Assembly (NCBI GenBank): GCA_030038645.1
Contig: JASHSR010000444.1
Location: 1 to 6,896 of the forward strand
Direction of reading: 5' to 3'
Length of the DNA stretch: 6,896 nucleotides
From: Gammaproteobacteria bacterium
GTDB lineage: Bacteria; Pseudomonadota; Gammaproteobacteria; Steroidobacterales; Steroidobacteraceae
The notes below the pieces were generated by a model that was not told the DNA's origin, searched no databases, and saw only the letters and a program-made list of their open reading frames with translations. The translations under genes were made by a program, and so were the position numbers. Positions 1 through 6,896 of the stretch are shown here, piece by piece. Every line of letters begins with the position of its first letter. Position 1 is the first letter of the stretch.

Positions 1-1065
<1,065 letters not shown>

Positions 1066-1073
1066 CGGGGAGA

Positions 1074-1079
1074 CCTCTC
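1074..1079 (-). promoter_or_regulatory. Shine-Dalgarno site of ftsH
   Basis: GAGAGG on the minus strand ends 8 nt before the TTG at 1065. It supports this rare start codon; no in-frame ATG has a comparable site in front of TM1. Confidence 0.7.
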
Positions 1080-1090
1080 ACGGCCGGCGG

Positions 1091-1111
1091 GCGGCGCGCG
1101 CCATGCGCCGC
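1091..1111 (-). other. GC-rich stem-loop in the rlmE-ftsH gap
   Basis: The arms 1091-1097 and 1105-1111 are perfectly complementary (7 bp, GCGGCGC/GCGCCGC) around a 7-nt loop. The stem starts 26 nt upstream of the ftsH start. No T-run follows, so it is not an intrinsic terminator. It could slow polymerase, protect an mRNA end or affect ftsH translation, but in DNA this GC-rich it could also be chance. The 119-nt gap (1066-1184) holds no other gene, and I found no convincing promoter in it. Confidence 0.35.
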
Positions 1112-1184
1112 AACGCGCGAATCCGTACGGCTCGCCCGAGACGGCGGCCGGACTGCGTGGGCCTGCAAAAACCACCTCTCGAAG

Positions 1185-1796
1185 CTACACCAACAGGCGG
1201 TGCTTAGCCAGCAAGTAAAGCTCCGGGCTGCGCGCCCGGGAGGCCCCCGGCTTGAGCAGCTTCACCTTTGCAAACCGCCGGCGCGCCGCAGCCACCAGCT
1301 CCTGGAAGCCGGAGCCCTGGAAGACCTTAATCAGGGCGCTCCCGTGCGGCTTCAAGACTCGAGCGGCGAGTTCCAGCGCCAGCTCGGCGAGGTAGATCGA
1401 GCGCGGCTGGTCCACCGCGTCGATGCCGCTCAGATTAGGGGACATATCCGAGAGGACCACGTCGGCCTCGGGCTCCGCGAGCCGCGCCAGGACGGCGCTC
1501 ACCACCTGCTCGTCCCGGAAATCGCCCTGGACGAACTCCACCCCCGCGAGGGGCTCCATGGGCAGCAGGTCGGTGGCGATGACCCGCCCGGGCCGCCCCA
1601 CCCGGCGCAGAGCGTACTGGCTCCACGCCCCGGGTGCGGCCCCGAGGTCGATGCAGACCTGCCCGGGGCGCAGAAGCCTCTCCCGGCGGTCTATCTCCTC
1701 GAGCTTGAAGACCGCCCGCGAGCGCCAACCCTCGGCTTTGGCGCGCCGCACAAACGGGTCTGCCGCACGCTCCCGCAACCACTCGGAGGATCTCAT
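1185..1796 (-). CDS. rlmE: RlmE (FtsJ/RrmJ), 23S rRNA 2'-O-ribose U2552 methyltransferase
   Basis: The family uses S-adenosylmethionine to methylate the 2'-O of U2552 in the 23S rRNA A-loop, late in 50S assembly. The 203-residue product is close to the E. coli length of 209. The RSRAVFKLEEI segment carries K31, and the SAM-binding motif I is DLGAAPGAWSQ (50-60), with Ala where E. coli has Gly. D117 lies in LSDMSPN, K157 in LIKVFQG and E192 in ARSPELY. These match the E. coli catalytic K38-D124-K164-E199 set with a constant offset of 7. The ATG at 1796 gives a slightly shorter N-terminus than E. coli. The only upstream in-frame sequence is five codons after the greA stop, without another usual start. 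No clear Shine-Dalgarno site is present, so translation probably depends on ribosomes finishing greA 12 nt upstream. yhbY, often found between greA and rlmE, is absent. Confidence 0.96.
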   Translation of the reverse strand: MRSSEWLRERAADPFVRRAKAEGWRSRAVFKLEEIDRRERLLRPGQVCIDLGAAPGAWSQYALRRVGRPGRVIATDLLPMEPLAGVEFVQGDFRDEQVVSAVLARLAEPEADVVLSDMSPNLSGIDAVDQPRSIYLAELALELAARVLKPHGSALIKVFQGSGFQELVAAARRRFAKVKLLKPGASRARSPELYLLAKHRLLV

Positions 1797-1808
1797 CGCT
1801 CTGCGCGC

Positions 1809-2281
1809 TCATCCGTAGCGGACGGCGACGATCTCGTAGGAGCGCATCCCGCCAGGCGTCGCCACATCGACGATATCGCCCTGCGACTTGCCGACGAGGG
1901 CCCGGGCGATCGGCGAGGTGATCGAGATGCGCCCGGCGCGGATGTCCGCCTCGTCCTCTCCGGCGATCTGGTAGACGACCCGCACCCCCTCCTCCTGATC
2001 CTCGATCTCCACCACGGCGCCGAACACGACCCGGCCCGTCTGGGGCAGCGTGCGGGGATCGATGATCTCCGCATTGGCGAGCTTGCGCTCGATCTCGCTG
2101 ATGCGCCCCTCGATGAAGCCCTGCTGCTCGCGCGCCGCGTGGTACTCGGCGTTCTCCGAGAGGTCGCCATGTCCGCGCGCCTCGGCGATCGCCTTGATGA
2201 TGCTCGGGCGCGCCTCGCTCTTCAGGCGCCTGAGCTCCGCGCGCAGCGCCTCCGCTCCGCGCAAGGTCATCGGTGTTCGTC

Positions 2282-2285
<4 letters not shown>
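1809..2285 (-). CDS. greA: GreA, transcript cleavage elongation factor
   Basis: GreA enters the RNA polymerase secondary channel and stimulates cleavage of backtracked RNA, restoring the 3' end to the active site. The product is 158 residues, the same as E. coli, and aligns from the first Met (PMTLRGAE at 5-12). The N-terminal antiparallel coiled coil spans about residues 1-75. Its tip loop, HGDLSENAEYH (39-49), carries the acidic residues D41 and E44 that coordinate the catalytic metal. The FKBP-like C-terminal domain includes SPIARALVGK and a TPGG turn. The ATG overlaps the carB TGA as ATGA, and AAGAGG lies about 10 nt upstream, so translational coupling to carB is likely. rlmE follows after 12 nt in the same frame. 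GreB was considered, but the sequence follows GreA throughout and the carB-greA neighbourhood fits. Confidence 0.97.
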
Positions 2286-5502
<3,217 letters not shown>

Positions 5503-5506
<4 letters not shown>

Positions 5507-5601
5507 GGGCTGCGCCCAACATTCCACGGGGCCGGCCGAGCCGGCCCCGAATATATTGCGGCGCGAAGCGCGCCGTGGGAGAAGAAGAAGCAAGCGTTCA
5601 T
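5503..5601 (-). CDS. Possible 32-residue ORF in the carA-carB gap, overlapping the carB start (speculative)
   Basis: An ATG 7 nt after the carA stop opens a 32-codon frame. It begins MNACFFFSHG and ends in TGA, sharing an ATGA with the carB start. This geometry would let a ribosome leaving carA re-initiate, run through the hairpins and terminate on the carB start, which lacks its own Shine-Dalgarno site. Against it, the ORF has no strong ribosome site, its third codon positions look less G+C-rich than the neighbouring genes, and the peptide resembles no family I know. It may be chance in a 102-nt gap, or a coupling or leader peptide with no function as a protein. Confidence 0.2.
5507..5517 (-). 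other. Small stem-loop abutting the carB start codon
   Basis: GGGC/GCCC arms (5507-5510 and 5514-5517) with a 3-nt loop end directly at the carB ATG. One further A-T pair would include the first base of the start codon. It occupies the place where a Shine-Dalgarno site should be, so it may limit independent initiation on carB. Confidence 0.3.
5527..5549 (-). other. Strong 10-bp stem-loop between carA and carB
   Basis: Arms 5527-5536 and 5540-5549 are perfect complements made only of G and C, with a 3-nt loop (CGA on the plus strand). No T-run follows on either strand, so it is unlikely to be an intrinsic terminator. A role in mRNA stability or in setting the CarA:CarB ratio is possible. Confidence 0.55.
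5559..5575 (-). other. 7-bp stem-loop between carA and carB
   Basis: Arms 5559-5565 and 5569-5575 (CGGCGCG/CGCGCCG) pair perfectly around AAG on the plus strand. On the minus strand it is followed by an AT-rich island (AATATATT, 5550-5557) that separates it from the 10-bp stem-loop, giving two tandem hairpins. Confidence 0.45.
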
Positions 5602-5608
5602 GGCCGGC

Positions 5609-6766
5609 TCAGGCTTCCGCCAGGCGCAGCTGATTCTGCAGCCTTCTCAGCATCAGCTGATTGAAGCGATCGAACAGCGGGCGCATGTCGTGCGGCCCCG
5701 GGCTCGCCTCCGGATGGCCCTGAAAGCCGAAGGCGGCGCGGTCGGCGAATGCAAGCCCCTGCAGCGACCCGTCGAAGAGCGAGCGGTGCGTCGGCTTCAC
5801 CTCCGGGGGCAGCGTCGTCTCGTCCACCGCGAAGCCGTGATTCTGGCTCGTGATGAGCACGCGCCCGGTCTCGAGGTCCTCGACGGGATGGTTCGCGCCG
5901 TGATGGCCGAATTTCATCTTCACCGTGCGCGCGCCGACCGCGAGCCCGAGGATCTGGTGCCCGAGGCAGATGCCGAAGATCGGCAGATCCGTCGCGAGCA
6001 GCTCGCGCGCCGCCTCGATCGCGTACTCGCAGGCCTCCGGATCGCCGGGCCCGTTCGAGAGGAAGATGCCGTCCGGCGCGAGCTGCAGCGCCTCGCGCGC
6101 GCTCGTCTGCGCCGGCACGACCGTGATGCGGCAGCCGTGGTCCGCGAGCATGCGCAGGATGTTGCGCTTGATGCCGAAGTCGTACGCGACGACGTGCAGG
6201 CGCTGGTGCGAGCGGATGATCGGACGCCGCACCTCCTGCCAGATGCCGCCTTCGTTCCATTGATAGGGGCGCTTCACCGAGACGACCTTGGCGAGATCCA
6301 TGCCCTTCAGGCCCGGGAACATGCGCGCGGCCTTGAGGGCTGCCGCCTCGTCCGCGCGGTCGCCGGTCATGATGCAGCCGGCCTGCGCGCCCCGCTCGCG
6401 CAGGATGCGGGTGAGCTTGCGCGTGTCGATGCCGGCGATCGCGACCAGCCGGCCGCGCTCGAGGAACTCGCTCAAGCTCTCGGTCTTGCGCCAGCTGCTC
6501 GCGAGCGGCGCCAGGTCGCGGATGACGAGCCCCGCGGCAAAGATCTGAGCGGACTCGAGATCCTCCGGCGTGCAGCCGGTGTTGCCGATGTGCGGGTAAG
6601 TGAGGGTGACGATCTGCCGCGCGTAGGAGGGGTCGGTGAGGATCTCTTGATAGCCGGTGAGCGCGGTATTGAAAACGACTTCGCCGGTGGTATTGCTCTG
6701 CGCTCCGATTGACTGGCCCCGGAAGATGGTGCCATCTGCCAGCGCCAGCACCGCCGGTTCATTCAC
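5609..6766 (-). CDS. carA: CarA, carbamoyl-phosphate synthetase small (glutaminase) subunit
   Basis: CarA hydrolyses glutamine and channels the ammonia to CarB. The 385-residue product is close to E. coli CarA (382). It has the CarA-specific N-terminal domain (GEVVFNTALTGYQEIL, TLTYPHIGN) and, from about residue 190, a class I glutamine amidotransferase domain. The nucleophile is C267 in FGICLGHQ, and the triad is completed by H351 and E353 in FQGHPEASPG; these match E. coli C269, H353 and E355. The GTG at 6766 was chosen because it places the N-terminus (NEPAVLALADGT) where homologues begin, with GAGGAA 7 nt upstream. The frame is open to an ATG at 6820, which would add 18 residues. That ATG lies inside a strong hairpin and the extension has no counterpart in homologues I know. 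Promoter and structured leader lie immediately upstream; carB follows after 102 nt. Confidence 0.98.
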   Translation of the reverse strand: MNEPAVLALADGTIFRGQSIGAQSNTTGEVVFNTALTGYQEILTDPSYARQIVTLTYPHIGNTGCTPEDLESAQIFAAGLVIRDLAPLASSWRKTESLSEFLERGRLVAIAGIDTRKLTRILRERGAQAGCIMTGDRADEAAALKAARMFPGLKGMDLAKVVSVKRPYQWNEGGIWQEVRRPIIRSHQRLHVVAYDFGIKRNILRMLADHGCRITVVPAQTSAREALQLAPDGIFLSNGPGDPEACEYAIEAARELLATDLPIFGICLGHQILGLAVGARTVKMKFGHHGANHPVEDLETGRVLITSQNHGFAVDETTLPPEVKPTHRSLFDGSLQGLAFADRAAFGFQGHPEASPGPHDMRPLFDRFNQLMLRRLQNQLRLAEA

Positions 6767-6773
6767 CCCAGAA

Positions 6774-6779
6774 TTCCTC
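6774..6779 (-). promoter_or_regulatory. Shine-Dalgarno site of carA
   Basis: GAGGAA on the minus strand lies 7 nt before the GTG at 6766 and supports that start over the upstream ATG at 6820. A five-base UCCUC in the 3' arm of the leader hairpin could in principle pair with it when the hairpin is open. Confidence 0.75.
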
Positions 6780-6788
6780 TTCGAGATG

Positions 6789-6834
6789 TACAAAGCGGGA
6801 GGAGTTCGGCAGCCGAACATCCTCCCGCCTTGTA
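6789..6834 (-). promoter_or_regulatory. Long stem-loop in the carA 5' leader (possible attenuator or stability hairpin)
   Basis: On the minus strand the arms run from TACAAGGCGGGAGGA to TCCTCCCGCTTTGTA. They form about 20 Watson-Crick pairs plus one G-U, with a single bulged base (6819) and a 3-nt loop near 6810-6812. It lies between the predicted promoter and the carA Shine-Dalgarno site. The 3' side ends in CTTTGTA, only a short T-run and itself base-paired, so it is terminator-like but not a clear terminator. It could be an attenuator, an RNA-stabilising hairpin or a protein-binding site. I recognise no known riboswitch family. Confidence 0.6.
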
Positions 6835-6852
6835 TGGACTAACCCTTGCGGA

Positions 6853-6862
6853 TTCGGCCGAA
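6853..6862. promoter_or_regulatory. 10-bp palindrome at the predicted carA transcription start
   Basis: TTCGGCCGAA is a perfect palindrome directly downstream of the -10 element, covering the expected +1 near 6856. Its position fits an operator, but it is short and GC-rich and matches no operator I can name. It does not resemble an ArgR box. Confidence 0.25.
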
Positions 6863-6891
6863 ATTCTACGGGGCATACCGCACCCTGTCCA
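6863..6891 (-). promoter_or_regulatory. Predicted sigma-70 promoter of the carA operon
   Basis: Minus-strand -35 TGGACA (6886-6891) and -10 TAGAAT (6863-6868) each match consensus at five of six positions and are separated by exactly 17 bp. The predicted start near 6856 gives a leader of about 90 nt before the carA GTG. The gene upstream of the operon is outside the window, so read-through from it cannot be judged. Confidence 0.6.
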
Positions 6892-6896
6892 TGCCG

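Noticed and set aside
1066..1080. CCCCGTTG as a sigma-32 -10 element for ftsH
   Set aside because: No CTTGAAA-like -35 at the right distance, and the sequence overlaps the translation start region.
1165..1187. T-run after the rlmE stop as an intrinsic terminator
   Set aside because: The TTTTT on the minus strand is not preceded by a convincing GC-rich stem.
5550..5557. AATATATT as the -10 of an internal carB promoter
   Set aside because: TATATT resembles a -10, but nothing like a -35 lies 16-18 bp upstream; that space is the GC hairpin.
5507..5593. N-terminal extension of CarB to the TTG at 5593
   Set aside because: The 29 extra residues (beginning MLLLLPRR) have no counterpart in CarB homologues and span the intergenic hairpins; the ATG at 5506 matches the family start.
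6767..6820. N-terminal extension of CarA to the ATG at 6820
   Set aside because: The ATG is buried in the leader hairpin, the 18 residues are not shared with homologues, and the GTG at 6766 has a well-spaced ribosome site.
6767..6896. ArgR box or known riboswitch in the carA upstream region
   Set aside because: No sequence resembling the AT-rich ArgR consensus was found, and the hairpin lacks the conserved elements of any riboswitch family I know.

Overview
The window is a stretch of conserved bacterial chromosome, roughly two-thirds G+C by eye. It carries five protein genes, all on the minus strand. In transcription order, from the right-hand end leftwards, they are carA, carB, greA, rlmE and the first 355 codons of ftsH, which runs off the left edge. 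The order carA-carB-greA-rlmE-ftsH, the GreA and FtsH sequences and the high G+C point to a high-GC gammaproteobacterium of the Pseudomonas/Xanthomonas type, where dapB usually precedes carA and folP-glmM follow ftsH. A betaproteobacterium cannot be excluded. No mobile element, CRISPR array, tRNA, rRNA or foreign-looking DNA was seen.

Layout. At 6863-6891 there is a good sigma-70-type promoter (TGGACA, 17 bp, TAGAAT) pointing into carA. It is followed by a roughly 90-nt leader holding a very long hairpin (6789-6834). carA (GTG start at 6766) is followed by a 102-nt gap with three tandem stem-loops and a possible 32-codon ORF whose stop overlaps the carB start. carB overlaps greA by 4 bp (ATGA). 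greA and rlmE are 12 nt apart and in the same frame. A 119-nt gap with a GC-rich hairpin separates rlmE from ftsH, which starts with TTG.

Function. CarA and CarB form carbamoyl-phosphate synthetase, feeding pyrimidine and arginine synthesis. GreA rescues backtracked RNA polymerase, RlmE methylates 23S rRNA, and FtsH is the membrane AAA+ protease. The tight spacing suggests co-transcription of at least carA through rlmE.

No undescribed system is visible: the coding content is housekeeping. The points worth a second look are non-coding or fine detail: the structured carA leader, the hairpin-rich carA-carB gap with its overlapping small ORF, the absence of yhbY between greA and rlmE, and a variant Walker A motif in FtsH.
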